In this document: in pieces, positions 22,477 through 33,602 of the stretch
Layout of the letters: each line of letters starts with the position of its first letter
Position numbering within the stretch: position 1 is the first letter of the stretch
Origin: Scolanthus callimorphus
Lineage: Eukaryota > Cnidaria > Anthozoa > Actiniaria > Edwardsiidae
Assembly (NCBI GenBank): GCA_033964015.1
Contig: CM066924.1
Span: forward strand, 10,442,625-10,506,624
DNA length: 64,000 nt
Direction: 5' to 3'
Notes under the pieces: model-generated
What the model saw: the letters and a program-made list of their open reading frames with translations, nothing else
Databases searched by the model: none
What the model was told of the DNA's origin: nothing
Program-made: the position numbers and the translations under genes

Positions 22477-23647
22477 ATATATAGATTTAGCCACTGGCTA
22501 AAAGCGGAGCTCCTCGTTATAATTTTTTCTGTGTGATGAAAGGGATCCCCATGTGTACATGGTTTACATGGTTGCTTTAGAGTCTTCCCTTCACGAGATA
22601 TTAATTTTTCAAGCATAGATGACGTCATCGATGACGTCACATCACGTGACCACTTTATTTCGCTCATCTGGTGGCCTAGACTACACTGCCCAAGTTTGGT
22701 TGTTTTAGAGTCTTCCCTTCACGAGATATTGATTTTTCAAGCATAGATGACGTCATCGATGACGTCACATCACGTGACCACTTCATTTCGCTCATCTGGT
22801 GGCCTAGACTACACTACCCAAGTTTTGTTGTCTTAGAGTGTTCCCTTCACGAGATATTGATTTTTCAAGCATAGATGACGTCATCGATGACGTCATATCA
22901 CGTGACCACCTCATTTTGCTCATCTGGTGGCCTAGACTACACTACCCAAGTTTTGTTGTCTTAGAGTCTTTCCTTCACGAGATATTGATTTTTCAAGCAT
23001 AGATGACGTCATCGATGACGTCATATCACGTGACCACCTCATTTCGCTCATCTGGTGGCCTAGACTACACTACCCAAGTTTGGTTGTTTTAGAGTCTTCC
23101 CTTCACGAGATATTGATTTTTCAAGCATAGATGACGTCATCGATGACGTCACATCACGTGACCACTTCATTTCGCTCATCTGGTGGCCTAGACTACACTA
23201 CCCAAGTTTGGTTGTTTTAGAGTCTTCCCTTCACAAGATATTCATTTTTCAATCACTGATGACGTCATCGATGACGTCACATCACGTGTCCGGGTTACAC
23301 CACCTCCCTTGTGGCATAGACAAAATATCCCAAGTATGGTTGTCTTAGCATGTTCCCTTGAGGAGATATGATTTTTCCTTTGTATACCACAGGGTTCCCA
23401 TGTGTACACGGACGGACGGACGACGGACGGACGGACGGACGGACGGCGTACGCTATAGGTTTAATACCAGAAAAATAAAGAAAAAATCATATCTCCCGAA
23501 GGGAAGCTTCTTTAGAAGCCAAACTTGGACAAAGTTTCAAAGACCATAAGAGGAACTCTACACCAAGGTCACATGCCCTTACGTCATCAATGACGTCATC
23601 AAAATGATCCATAATGCCCGTGACGTTCAAAAATCAACTCGATAGTA
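22477..23647 (+). mobile_element. CRE-repeat element, copy 4
   Basis: The left hairpin is TTTAGCCACTGGCTAAA plus AGCGGAGCTCC. Six tandem units of about 128 bp follow, each with a perfect palindrome TGACGTCATCGATGACGTCA, TCACGTGACC and CCCTTCACGAGATATTGAT. Next come a (GGAC)n run at 23409-23448 and an inverted partial unit. It lacks the GC-rich right hairpin and runs straight into copy 5. Confidence 0.85.
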
Positions 23648-25230
23648 TAATATATAGATTTAGCCACTGGCTAAAAGCGGAGCTCCTGGTTATAAAATTT
23701 TCTGTGTGAATGAAAGGGATTCCCTTCACGAGATATTGATTGTTTCAAGCATAGATGACGTCATCGATGACGTCACATCACGTGACCACTTCATTTCGCT
23801 CATCTGGTGACCTGGATTACATTAGCCAAGTTTGGTTGGTTTAGAGTCTTTCTTTCATGAGATATTCATTTTTCAAGCGTAGATGACGTCATCGCTGACG
23901 TCATATCACGTGACCACCTCATTTTGCTCATCTGGTGGCCTAGACTACACTACCCAAGTTTTGTTGTCTTAGAGTCTTCCCTTCACGAGATATTCATTTT
24001 TCAAGCGTAGATGACGTCATCGATGACGTCATATCACGTGACCACCTCATTTCGCTCATATGGTGGTCTACACTATACTACACAAGTTTTGTTGTCTTAG
24101 AGTCTTCCCTTCACGAGATATTGATTTTTCAAGCATAGATGACGTCATCGATGACGTCATCTCACGTGACCACCTCATTTCGCTCATCTTGTGGCCTAGA
24201 CTACACTACCCAAGTTTTGTTGTCTTAGAGTCTTCCCTTCACGAGGTATTGATTTTTCAAGCATAGATGACGTCATCGATGACGTCATATCACGTGACCA
24301 CCTCATTTCGCTCATCTTGTGGCCTAGACTACACTACCCAAGTTTTGTTGTCTTAGAGTCTTCCCTTCACGAGATATTGATTTTTCTAGCATAGATGACG
24401 TCATCGATGACGTCATATCACGTGACCACCTCATTTTGCTTATCTGGTGGCCTAGACTCCGCTACCCAAGTTTTGTTGTCTTAGAGTTTTCCCTTCACGA
24501 GATATTGATTTTTCAAGCATAGATGACGTCATCGATGACGTCATATCACGTGACCACCTCATTTTGCTCATCTGGTGGCCTAGACTACACTACCCAAGTT
24601 TTGTTGTCTTAGAGTTTTCCCTTCACGAGATATTGATTTTTCAAGCATAGATGACGTCATCTATGACGTCATATCACGTGACCACTTCATTTCGCTCATC
24701 TGGTGACCTAGACCACACTACCCAAGTTTGGTTGTTTTAGAGTCTTCCCTTCACGAGATATTGATTTTTCAAGCATAGATGACGTCATCGATGACGTCAC
24801 ATCACGTGTCCGTGTTACAGCACCCCCCTTGTTGCATAGACAAAATATCCCAACTATGGTTGTCTTAGCATGTTCCCTTAAGGAGATATAATTTTTTCTT
24901 TGCATACCACAGGGTTCCCATGTGTACACGGACGGACGGACGGACGACGGACGGACGGCGTACGCTATAGGTTTAATACCAGAAAAATAAAGAAAAAATC
25001 ATATCTCCCGAAGGGTAGCTTCTATAGAAACCAAACTTGGACAAAGTTTCAAAGACCATAAGAGGAACTCTACACCAAAGTCACGTGCCCTTACGTCATC
25101 AATGACGTCATCAAAATGATCCATAATGCCCGTGACGTTCAAAAATCAACTCGATAGTATACTATACGTTTTTCCCTTAGGTATGGTGCTCCGCTTGCGC
25201 GGGCCTTCGGCCCGCGCAGGAGCTCCGCTA
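23648..25230 (+). mobile_element. CRE-repeat element, copy 5
   Basis: It is head-to-tail with copy 4 and begins with the same TTTAGCCACTGGCTAAA hairpin. It has nine units of about 128 bp, a (GGAC)n run at 24928-24958 and an inverted partial unit. It ends with the GC-rich hairpin (GCGCGGGCC TTC GGCCCGCGC). Confidence 0.85.
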
Positions 25231-25300
25231 CTATACGTTCTTTCCTTAGGTATGGTGCTCCGCTTGCGCGGGCCTTCGGCCCGCGCAGGAGCTCCGCTAT
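25162..25300 (+). repeat. duplicated GC-rich terminal hairpin
   Basis: Two consecutive 69-base copies (25162-25230 and 25231-25299) each hold GGTATGGTGCTCCGC, a 9-bp perfect G/C stem with a TTC loop, and GGAGCTCCGCTA. They are nearly identical, so the end of copy 5 has been duplicated in tandem. Confidence 0.85.
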
Positions 25301-25965
25301 GAAGCTTTGAATAGCGTAGAGCCTTCGATAATTTTTACTTTATAAGGCTGTGAGATTCATAACTGAATATATTTGCAGGAAAATAAATAACTGTATTCTG
25401 AAGAATGGTGCACCGTCAAATTCAATTACAAGGCATGTAAAAGTACAGAACGCATTAGCATAAACAACTTTACTGACAACTCTATGTTTGTTTGTTTGTT
25501 ATTTAACTTTAAAATGAAAACTTTGTAGCTAAATATTGATGTAATGTTTCAAGCTTTCTGGTCGTGTTTAAGAGGATCGTCTAGGAAAGGAGAATGAGTT
25601 CTGCGAAGTCTCGAAACTACAACTAGTTACAAAATTCTACTTTCTGTCTCCCCTCGGAAACCATTTAGCAGCAAACGCCTGTCAACCAAAACACAGGTAA
25701 CGCTCAATACCCTCACAACACAATAAAGTAAGTTTATTGTTTTGTTCGCCGTTTTTAGCATCTTCTGAGTATATATTGACATTGTTTAGAAAAAGGCGTC
25801 AGAAAAAGTTACATATATTTCGACTCTTTTCATTGTTTTTCCCGTGTTACTTACAGCTACTAAAATAAGTAATCACACCAACAAGTTTACACACCATAAC
25901 TATGCGCTGCTACAAAAATATAAATCCGTTAACTTTGCGCTTCACCGTTGGTTGCCCCCTTTGCG
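25301..25965. other. intron, nothing recognised
   Basis: AT-rich intronic DNA between the CRE-repeat arrays and the 26-kb ORF fragment; only short runs such as TTTGTTTG. Confidence 0.5.
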
Positions 25966-26330
25966 TTACATCCCGTAGTATCGAATACAAATACAATCTG
26001 ATAGCATAATAAAGTGTCCACTTTCCCCTACTTTCAATGATGAGAGCACTGCGAGTACAAATTTAGCCCGTTTTGCGTCCGAATATTTGACTTCATTTTT
26101 CACAATATTAAGGAGGGGAGGAAAACCTCTGTCAGAAATGAAACTGAACACTTTATTTTCTTCGCCAGATTGTAGCTTTTCAACAGCGTCAGTAACGTAC
26201 TCCTCAAAAAGAGGGCTGCGAACTTCCTTCAAATTATCTCGAGGGGGATCTTTGCCATAAGGTAGATCACTATGTTTGTAGCTCTCAACTCCAGAAGCGA
26301 ATGTACGGCACTATGTGCTCTCGCATTTGT
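25966..26330 (-). pseudogene. unnamed ORF fragment, possibly transposon-encoded
   Basis: The - strand frame from 26308 has TFASGVESYKHSDLPYGKDP, then a charged helical stretch (LFEEYVTDAVEKLQ), FISDRGFPPLLNIVK and KRAKFVLAVLSSLK. It ends in frame at 25966. One TAG precedes it, and the frame upstream continues with HAIDMHDKCES. Codon composition differs from the AT-rich flanks. The xLPYGK motif resembles a protein I recall from cnidarian DNA transposons, but I cannot name the family. It could also be a real exon, with a GTAGGG donor after SSLK. Confidence 0.4.
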
Positions 26331-26432
26331 CATGCATATCAATTGCATGTGGGACAATGTTTCCAATACTTGACTACAATGCCTTGGCACTTGTTTTGTG
26401 CCAAGAAGTAACTACAACACCTGCTGAGGTAG

Positions 26433-26624
26433 TTAGAGCGGTTTTCATCCGACTGTGAAACAAAAAATAATAGTCAGTGTTTAATAAAGTTTATTGTATT
26501 GTATTAATAGCCCCTACTAGTCATAATTAAAAAGGAGAATACGGTAAAAAAAAAATAGCTTTTATAGTGTATAGCAGCGCGTATTTTGTACTTCTATTTC
26601 ACAGTCGAATGAAAACCACTCTAA
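26433..26624. mobile_element. MITE with TTAGAGCGGTTTTCATCCGA TIRs
   Basis: 28-base inverted ends (TTAGAGCGGTTTTCATCCGA CTGTGAAA and its near-complement) enclose about 136 AT-rich bases. A half-copy of the same end occurs at 28309-28335. Confidence 0.8.
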
Positions 26625-26639
26625 TCACTTAAGAGGATA

Positions 26640-28791
26640 AGCTAAGGTTAAATTGTCTATTGCTTAAATATCGTTTTTGTTAACTGGCCTGACCATTCTG
26701 TGATGCCATATGGAATATTTTCTTTGATCTTTAAGATGGCCCGCGGGTAATTATTTGTGTGACGACACATATTTTGCAAGGTCAGTTTTTGGCTCTCAAC
26801 TTTGATCTGACCGCCGCAATATTTTGCATACCTACTGACCAATGCTTCTATTTTGTAATTAATAAAACGAAATTACGATTACAGTTACTAAACCGGCGCA
26901 AAATGCTTAGAAACAAAACCCTCGTTTTTGCTTTCTTCGTGATTTTTGAAAACCAGAGTTGAAAATGACTTGGTATTGCATACACGAAGTCCCTAACTAT
27001 TCTGCTAACTATTCTGAAGCAAAGGGTACCCTCCATTGAGACCACACACTTCGAGGAATTCACAAGGCTCAAAATAAAATACAGAAATATATGTCCCATA
27101 CATATTTAGCTAATGCGTATAGCTAAAGTCGTCGTACTAAAAATTTTGCTGCTGTCGTATGTTTTCTGTGATCTCTGCTGACATAAACAAAAAATTATAG
27201 GTTTATTAGAAAATACCAAAAACATTTTTCTTTATTCAAAATTACATAGTAAAATGATTCAAACAAAGTCGGTGTAGAGATACCAGACCATTAAAACTAT
27301 ATACATTAGGCCGGGAAAGCTGTACAGTCTATGTCATTCTTGACTATCCAGAATTCAGAAACTCATGAATAACAAAGGAAACTGATGAATAACAAAAGGT
27401 TCAAAATGGCCGCCGTCAGAGACATCCCTTTAACCTTCATTTTTACAGTACGTACGGAAATTACGGCATAAGTTTGTATCTAACCATTTGAAACGCATTT
27501 ATTTCTGCACGTATGCAGAGTTTGATGTGTTTCTTGATAAAATTTTGAATTTTACAGGCTCTAAATTAGTTTATAATTTTAACAAAGAACATGTGAGCAT
27601 CTTCTAACAAAAGTGTCCGAAATCGGAATGTTGTCCCATGGGCTCATTTGTAACACCCGGCCTAAATTTAACCTTATACATATACCTATCATCCTATGCT
27701 ACTTTCCCGGGTCTGCGCGATGGGTGCTACGAAAACCACTTTCTAGGCCTCTTTTAAGATCTGCTCCTAGACTATGAAGGCAAACTGATGGATAGCCAAA
27801 ATACTAGCCTAGGTTTGTTACATAGCCCTTTAACTACAAATCGATAATGATTGTAGGCTTCACTAAAATGGATTGCAAACGGATTGCAACAATGAGTTTT
27901 TGAAATCTTGTCAGGATGAACACTTTTCAAAGTTTGAAGTTACATCAAAATTTGTTTACAAATCGGCAGCCTTGCCGATAAAAAACCTACCATCGTTGCT
28001 TATTAGGCTAATATCAAGTGTTATTATTCAACACATCGATACACTGACCAAATATGTCATTGGAACGCCAATAGCTGTCTTCTGAGTTCTGTACATGACA
28101 TATATCTTGCGATATCCTCTGTTTGAGGGAAATATGATGTGTTGAGCTCGTATTTAATACGCAAAAGTAAATCATTTCTGGCATTTTTTGTGCTATCGAT
28201 GTGCTGAATAATAAAACAATTATCCTGCCCGACTGATTTGGACATGCAAACTTAGAGCTGTATTTACGAATTTGTTCAAATAACTGTGACACAGCCCCTG
28301 ACTATTAGTTTTTGTTTCACAGTCGGATGAAAACCGCTCAAAAAACCCGCGAGTAAGAACTGCATTTTCCTAAGTTAGCCTAAACAGGTTCTTATATAAA
28401 TGGTCCTTAAGGTGTCGGTCAGGGAAAACGACGTGCTTACGGAAAAAATTCTCATCGCGTCGCAATTTATGCTATGATAATCAGTTATATATCTGTTTAA
28501 AGCTAAAAGATTGTTCTATCTAATGAAGCTGTTCATTTTAGCAGAGTTGAGTTTTTTATTATATTTTAACGACCGCGACCATTAGTGATTTGTTGCACAA
28601 TTTCAAACTTTGTCGGATTTTAATCTTGGAGAAATGAACTGCAAAACTGTGTGAGCGATTTTTGATATTTTGCATATTTACGAAATATAAGGTCGCAAAG
28701 TTGAACGTCGCATTTTTTAAATTTGCTCCCGCAAAATTTATCATAAAGACTTTTTCAAGTAAAAAATAAAAAAATTTCCTCACACGGTTTT
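26640..28791. other. intron, mostly featureless
   Basis: Apart from the weak inverted repeat at 28022-28213 and half of a MITE end at 28309-28335, no gene or bounded repeat is seen. Confidence 0.5.
28022..28213. repeat. imperfect inverted repeat
   Basis: TTATTATTCAACACATCGATA pairs with ATCGATGTGCTGAATAATAA across about 150 bases. It is probably a diverged small MITE; the interior has no gene-like sequence. Confidence 0.45.
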
Positions 28792-28845
28792 TTAGCGGAC
28801 CTCCTTAGCGGCCGAGGGCCGCAGAGCGGAGCACCATACCTAAGA
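28792..28845. repeat. solo CRE-family right-end hairpin
   Basis: TTAGCGGACCTCCTTAGCGG CCGAGGGCCGCAGAGCGGAG CACCATACCTAAG matches the right terminus of the CRE-repeat family, without any tandem units attached. Similar solo ends are at 48307-48347 and, for the left hairpin, at 43049-43085. Confidence 0.65.
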
Positions 28846-29128
28846 AAAAAGCGTCCAAATGATCGCAAATAGTGTACGATATAAAATCAACAGGGTACCC
28901 AATACCTTGATAACTTTTGAACTGAACAAAATTTTAAAAACGCAGACACGGTTTTTGAGAAACACCTTTAAGGATTTAAACAACATGTTACTTGGGAGTC
29001 ATGGTCCAGCAGTTCGACAGCGTTAGCTCGTGAAAATGGCACACCAAAATATTTAATCAATGCTTTAAAAAACGTTACAGGTATCAATAAGTGATAGGTT
29101 GACATATTTTGATTAAACTAAGGGCGTG

Positions 29129-29560
29129 TATGATTGTTTTTCAGAGGAGGAGCCGCGGAGGTTCTCAGTAACCTTAAGTTTATCAGGGAATACTCCCTCA
29201 GTGAGAGAGAGATTAATAATGTTTGCAAGTGGTGACCAAATTACATCAAATGTACCTTTTAGAATGTGCATCGGGATATTATCATGTCCCATAGATTTTT
29301 GGGGTTTTAGAGAGTTACAAATAGTATTTAGCTCCGTGGCATCGTTAGGATTTTGAACTAGAGGAAATCACGGAAGGAGGATGTTGAAGATGGTATTTTA
29401 CTCGCCGTTAGTAACAAAATTACAGAATCGGTTTGCGATTTCTTGAGGATCGGTTAATGTTTCGCCATCGGAAATAAAAGAAGAGGGTAAAGATGATTTT
29501 TTTCTTGATTTGTTAAGGTTCTTAAATTCTAGGTCTTACTTACGGGTTTTTGCTGTATAT
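29129..29560 (-). pseudogene. CR1-like LINE reverse-transcriptase remnant
   Basis: The - strand pieces read LPSSFISDGETLTDPQEIAN near 29490-29430, then NSLKPQKSMGHDNIPMHIL and LANIINLSLTEGVFPDKLK in 29340-29150. This is the linker and first RT block (K.xGHDxIP, NLSLxxGxFPDxLK) of CR1-type elements. Frames are broken between the parts. It lies in the intron directly before a MYBBP1A exon. Confidence 0.75.
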
Positions 29561-29633
29561 TTTATCAATTGTAAATCCATGCAATTCAGCTGCTTTATGA
29601 GTATTTATTAAAATCAGCTTGTTTTCTGTTCAG

Positions 29634-29750
29634 GATCTCTTAGAACCGTTACTTGCACTAGTTTGGTCGACGTTGGGCACAAAGGACTTTCACACGTTAG
29701 GTGAAAGAGCCCAAGGAATCTACCGCAACAAGTTGTGTTCTATGAAAGAG
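29634..29750 (+). CDS. MYBBP1A: MYBBP1A-like exon (DLLEPLL..YRNKLC)
   Basis: The acceptor is GTTTTCTGTTCAG and the donor is GTAAGA. The exon is exactly 39 codons, phase 0 at both ends. It begins DLLEPLLALVWSTLG and ends IYRNKLCSMKE. The vertebrate protein, as I recall it, has ELLEPLL followed by an amphipathic helix and a basic R-x-x-LC segment at the same place. The base composition is clearly less AT-rich than the surrounding intron. A LINE reverse-transcriptase remnant on the opposite strand lies only about 75 bp upstream. Confidence 0.82.
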
Positions 29751-30899
29751 GTAAGATTGTTTAGCAATGTGATAATTTCGTGCGATGATATATTAACCTG
29801 GCCTGCAAATAATTATTCCACCTAAAACATTTTTTATTTATCGTAAAATCATATTACGCCAAGTTGTTTGCTCTCTTAAATATGAGTATCGTGAAATTTA
29901 AAATTTTGGACCGAAAACGTGAGTAGACATCAAATATTTTTTATGGCGCACGCTTAGCTCGTTCATTAGTTCATAGTCTTTCGCGTATCTCTTTTTGCGT
30001 TTTTTATTTGAAAGATAACTGCACTTAACATGTTTTATTGTATTGTTGACTTCAATCTCCAAAACCTGCCGTCATCTGTAAGCTCAGCTATTTTCACTGA
30101 AGGTCATTCATCCGAAATGGAATTTAACATAGATTTCTTTTCGAACTTTATCTGGTGCTGGTACTCGTTTCAGAGTTGCGACTGCTCAAACGCACACCAT
30201 TTATGACAAACAAAATGTGGCCATTTTCGAACTATTATTAAAAGAGCCAAAATCAGAATTAATTTATTCCCTGAACACTACAACACATATATGTACTAAA
30301 ATCCCTTATAGCTGGATTACATCATAAAAAAAGGTTTGTCATAGAATTCGTAATGCTGTCATTGACTCGTCAGCCTGGCTCGTTGTTTTTTTCAAAGAGG
30401 CTTGCATTACCCTAGTATTACTTTACAGTTTCACTTGTGGCGCAAGGAAAGTAGTAGGGGCTATAGATAACTCATTACTCAACACACCATTCACACACGT
30501 CCAACCAGGGACCCTGACCGTGACTTAGCATTTTCATGCCCAGTCCCTCATGCCAGAGTACTCTCCAAGAGCCCTCCCTCTCCATGACAACAGTTAATAT
30601 TTTCTTGCTGTTTTCTGTTCCGTTTGTGTACCGCTATGTGCTCTTTAAAACCATATAAAATGTTTATTTATCGTAAAATTATTTTATGCCAAGCTGTTTG
30701 CTCTCTAAAATATGAGCATCGAACATGATGCATTATGAACATTTGTAACCGAAAACGTGAGTAGACACCAAATAATGTTTTCTGGCGATTTGTATTTATA
30801 TACATGTCTGTTCCATATCTTTTTGGCTGCCTCACGCATGACCCTGGATTAGATATGTTCCTTCATGTGCATCTGCTTATTGATCATATTTTTATCCAG
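29751..30899 (+). other. intron between MYBBP1A exons
   Basis: No second gene is seen. A phrase near 29846-29905 (TTATCGTAAAATCATATTAC.CCAAG.TGTTTGCTCTC) recurs at 30667-30728, each followed by a GAAAACGTGAGTAGACA block, so this intron contains a diverged internal duplication of about 820-bp offset. Confidence 0.6.
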
Positions 30900-30975
30900 C
30901 ATCCTTTGACAGAAGACGTGGACAGTGACGATATCCATTCCAGAATAGAAATGCTTGTTCACAGGGCTATGAAAG
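30900..30975 (+). CDS. MYBBP1A: MYBBP1A-like exon (HPLTEDVDSDD..LVHRAMK)
   Basis: The acceptor is ATTTTTATCCAG and the donor GTTTGT. There are 25 codons plus one base. The peptide starts with an acidic stretch (TEDVDSDD) and ends in a helix IEMLVHRAMK, comparable to the VERLVQQA helix recalled from vertebrate MYBBP1A. The extra G plus the first two bases of the next exon form GCC (Ala), which keeps the frame open. Confidence 0.78.
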
Positions 30976-31414
30976 GTTTGTGTGAAAAGTTTCATATTTC
31001 AATGTGCGCCTATTCGGCACTATGACACTGCTTTAAACTGACACTATTTTTATTAGTTATTTTTATTATTGAAAAACGATCCTTAAATAAGTAACAGTAA
31101 AGCACAAGTCGCATCTTGACAAGTGATACCTAATTTTAAAGCTTATGTCTTCTCAACTATTAAAACTTTATTTCTTTAATTTGATTAACCACGATTTTTT
31201 AGGGTGTTTCCTTTCTGTCGCATCAGGTCAAGTTTCGAGAGCTCCAGGCACGCGGATTTACGATGCTTTCGTTCTTTAACAGTCCTCATGATTGTAAGCT
31301 GCGCGGCTGCAATTTGCGCCATCTAATGCAGCCCGTTAAGTCCTCCAACCTCTCCTTGTCTAGCGGTTGTGTACTTTCAGCCGCTTTGAGTTCCCTCACG
31401 ATGAGGAGAAGATC

Positions 31415-31447
31415 CTTTCTTTCTTTCTTTCTTTCTATCTTTCTTTA
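31415..31447 (+). repeat. TTTC microsatellite
   Basis: Seven or so TTTC units with one TATC interruption. Confidence 0.8.
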
Positions 31448-31750
31448 ACAACAATCATCATAGGCTTAGATATGTTCTAAAAAACCGTGTTGGGGATTTT
31501 TGAAATTTTAAGAGAGCCGATTTTAGAGACAATTTTGTGTCCGCTATTTTTTTAACGCAAAATTTAAAAAAATATATTTAAAAAACCGTGAAATTAGGTT
31601 TTGTAAAATTAAATTAAATTATACACCATAGTTTAGTCCAGGATATAAACTTTACAATGACGTACCACTTAGTACCCCGAAGGTAGTACTCCGAAGGTAG
31701 ACCGTAACCTTGAGTGGAAACGCCGTAACTGGGGCCACCCTCTAGGAATT

Positions 31751-32020
31751 AGAGCGGATTTCGTATGACTGTAAAAAGTACCGTGAAAAGTTGTACCGGG
31801 ACCGGGACCGAGTCGCGCGATTTCATTTGGCTCTAAGGACCGTAATTTGTTCCGCTGCAATGCAATTTGATTGGCCGTCCTTGATTTGCTGTACCTTACT
31901 TACGTGCCGCAACAATGCAATCTGATTGGTTGTCCGTGATTTGACTTGCCGCGAGACGAAGTAAGCGAGGTTCCGTATCTACACAGCAGGTAATGTTCAC
32001 AGTCATATGAAATCCGCGCT
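31751..32020. mobile_element. MITE with AGAGCGGATTTCGTATGACT TIRs
   Basis: 22-base ends (AGAGCGGATTTCGTATGACT GT and ACAGTCATATGAAATCCGCG CT) pair with two mismatches and are flanked by ATT on both sides. It contains a tandem pair of blocks with GCAATGCAATTTGATTGG/GCAATGCAATCTGATTGG. A lone end of the family is at 63054-63079. Confidence 0.8.
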
Positions 32021-32061
32021 ATTATTGAGTACATGTCAATGAGATCTTCTTTTCGTTGCAG

Positions 32062-32111
32062 CCCCTTCATTAAGCATTGTTTCACTTGTTGCTCGCGGTT
32101 GCATGCTACTG
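32062..32111 (+). CDS. MYBBP1A: MYBBP1A-like micro-exon (PSLSIVSLVARGCMLL)
   Basis: This 50-base exon has a good acceptor (TTCTTTTCGTTGCAG) and a consensus donor GTGAGT. It carries two bases finishing an Ala codon and 16 further codons, PSLSIVSLVARGCMLL. Joined to the next exon it reads ...CMLLIRVLKGG, like the SLYLLRVLKG segment of vertebrate MYBBP1A. A 270-bp MITE ends 41 bases before this exon, inside the likely branch-point region. Confidence 0.75.
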
Positions 32112-32614
32112 GTGAGTATCGCATAGACGCTGTTTTGTCTAGATACTATCATTAGGGAGTTAAACTGAGCTGCGGCGACAGAGACGAAGACGACGACAAA
32201 GTCATATTCATCAGTAAAAACATTCAAAATTTTCCTTTTCAAGTTGAAAAGCAATTTCATAAAAGCAAATTCACAAATAAGCGTGTTCATATCAACACAA
32301 TCGTTATTCACATTCTCGCCAGAAAAATGCTTTCTACATGCATACATGCATGTGCGAGTATTCTTTTCTATAATCAGGTGCATTATTATCTTCAGTTGTC
32401 GTCCTCGTTGCCGCCCTCACTATATAGTCTCTATAGACCTTCTATCCACGAAGTACCTGTAATTCAGCTCTTGGGCTGCAAGAGAGTGCTATTGGGCAAT
32501 TCCAGAAAATATATGTGCCCTTGGGACGGCCTTTTTTTTCGGTGGAATGCAAATTTGTTGGTGGAGGTTAAAGGTCACATCACAGCCACGTGCTTGTGGG
32601 GAGGCGACCATTCT

Positions 32615-32800
32615 CGTACCCAGAGCTCCCGGGACATCCATTTGAGTGGCTTTGCTGATTGGCTGATTTTGAATGTTAAGGCATGCGCAGAAAGTTCTTT
32701 CCCACAACGGCATGCGTCACAATCTCGTACCCAGAGCCCGTCATCTTTTGGCCAGCGGCAAGATTCAGGGCTCTGTGGGAATCGATTTTTTTCATGTTTT
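32615..32800 (+). repeat. repeat fragments with CTCGTACCCAGAGC ends
   Basis: TTCTCGTACCCAGAGCTC (32613-32630) and ATCTCGTACCCAGAGCCC (32722-32739) are two direct copies of a terminal motif I associate with cnidarian DNA transposons. The full borders are not clear. Confidence 0.4.
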
Positions 32801-32999
32801 CCATGAATGCCGTGTATGAATTCGATGTTTAACAGTTCTCGAAAGGTCAGAGAATTAGCTAGCCTTATATCAGAGGGTAGATTGTTCCATAGAGTGGCAC
32901 TACTGTAACAGAAATTATTAGTATTCCGAACGCGGCAAGATTCATTTTCCGATTATTATTTTTTTGCAATAAACACGGCACGATTTTTCTCATAAGGGG

Positions 33000-33602
33000 C
33001 CCATTTTATGACCATCGTTTTCTCTACTACGCTCTCTACTACGCGGTACTACGGTGCATGTTCTTTGAAAATATAACTTTTTTATTTTTCCCACTACGCT
33101 ACTACGGTACTACGGTGCATGTTCTTTGAAAATATAACTTTTTTATTTCTCCAACTACGCTACTACGGTACTACGGTGCATGCGCTTGGGGAATAACTTT
33201 TTTTTCCCACTACGCTACTACGGTGCATGTTCATCGAAAATAACTTTTTTATTTCTCCCACTACGCAACTACGGTACTACGGTGCATGTTCATCGAAATA
33301 ACTTTTTTAGTTTTCCCACTACGCAACTACGGTACTACTGTGCATGTTCATCGAAAATAACTTTTTTAGTTTTCCCACTACGCTACTACGGTACTACGGT
33401 GCATGTTCATCGAAAATAACTTTTTTTATTTCTCCCACTACGCTACTACGGTACTACGGTGCATGTACTTGGAAAATAACTTTTTTATTTTTCTCCTACT
33501 ACAGTACTACAAGTGTCGATTAGAGAAATCGAATAAAACTCGCCACTACGGTACTACGCGTAGTAGAGAGCGTAGTAGAGAAAACGATGGTCATATAATG
33601 GG
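33000..33602. mobile_element. TIR element with internal 60-bp minisatellite
   Basis: 46-base inverted ends (CCCATTTTATGACCATCGTT TTCTCTACTACGCTCTCTAC...) enclose about eight tandem units of 47-61 bp, each with ACTACGGTACTACGGTGCAT and AATAACTTTTTTATTT. The tandem repeat lies wholly inside the TIRs. Confidence 0.85.

Noticed and set aside
25195..25225. Rho-independent terminator
   Set aside because: The strong GC hairpin resembles one, but the genome is eukaryotic and the hairpin is the recurring terminus of the CRE-repeat family.
22477..25230. CRISPR-like array
   Set aside because: Units of about 128 bp are contiguous, with no unique spacers of constant size, in an intron-bearing animal genome; this is a tandem repeat inside a mobile element.
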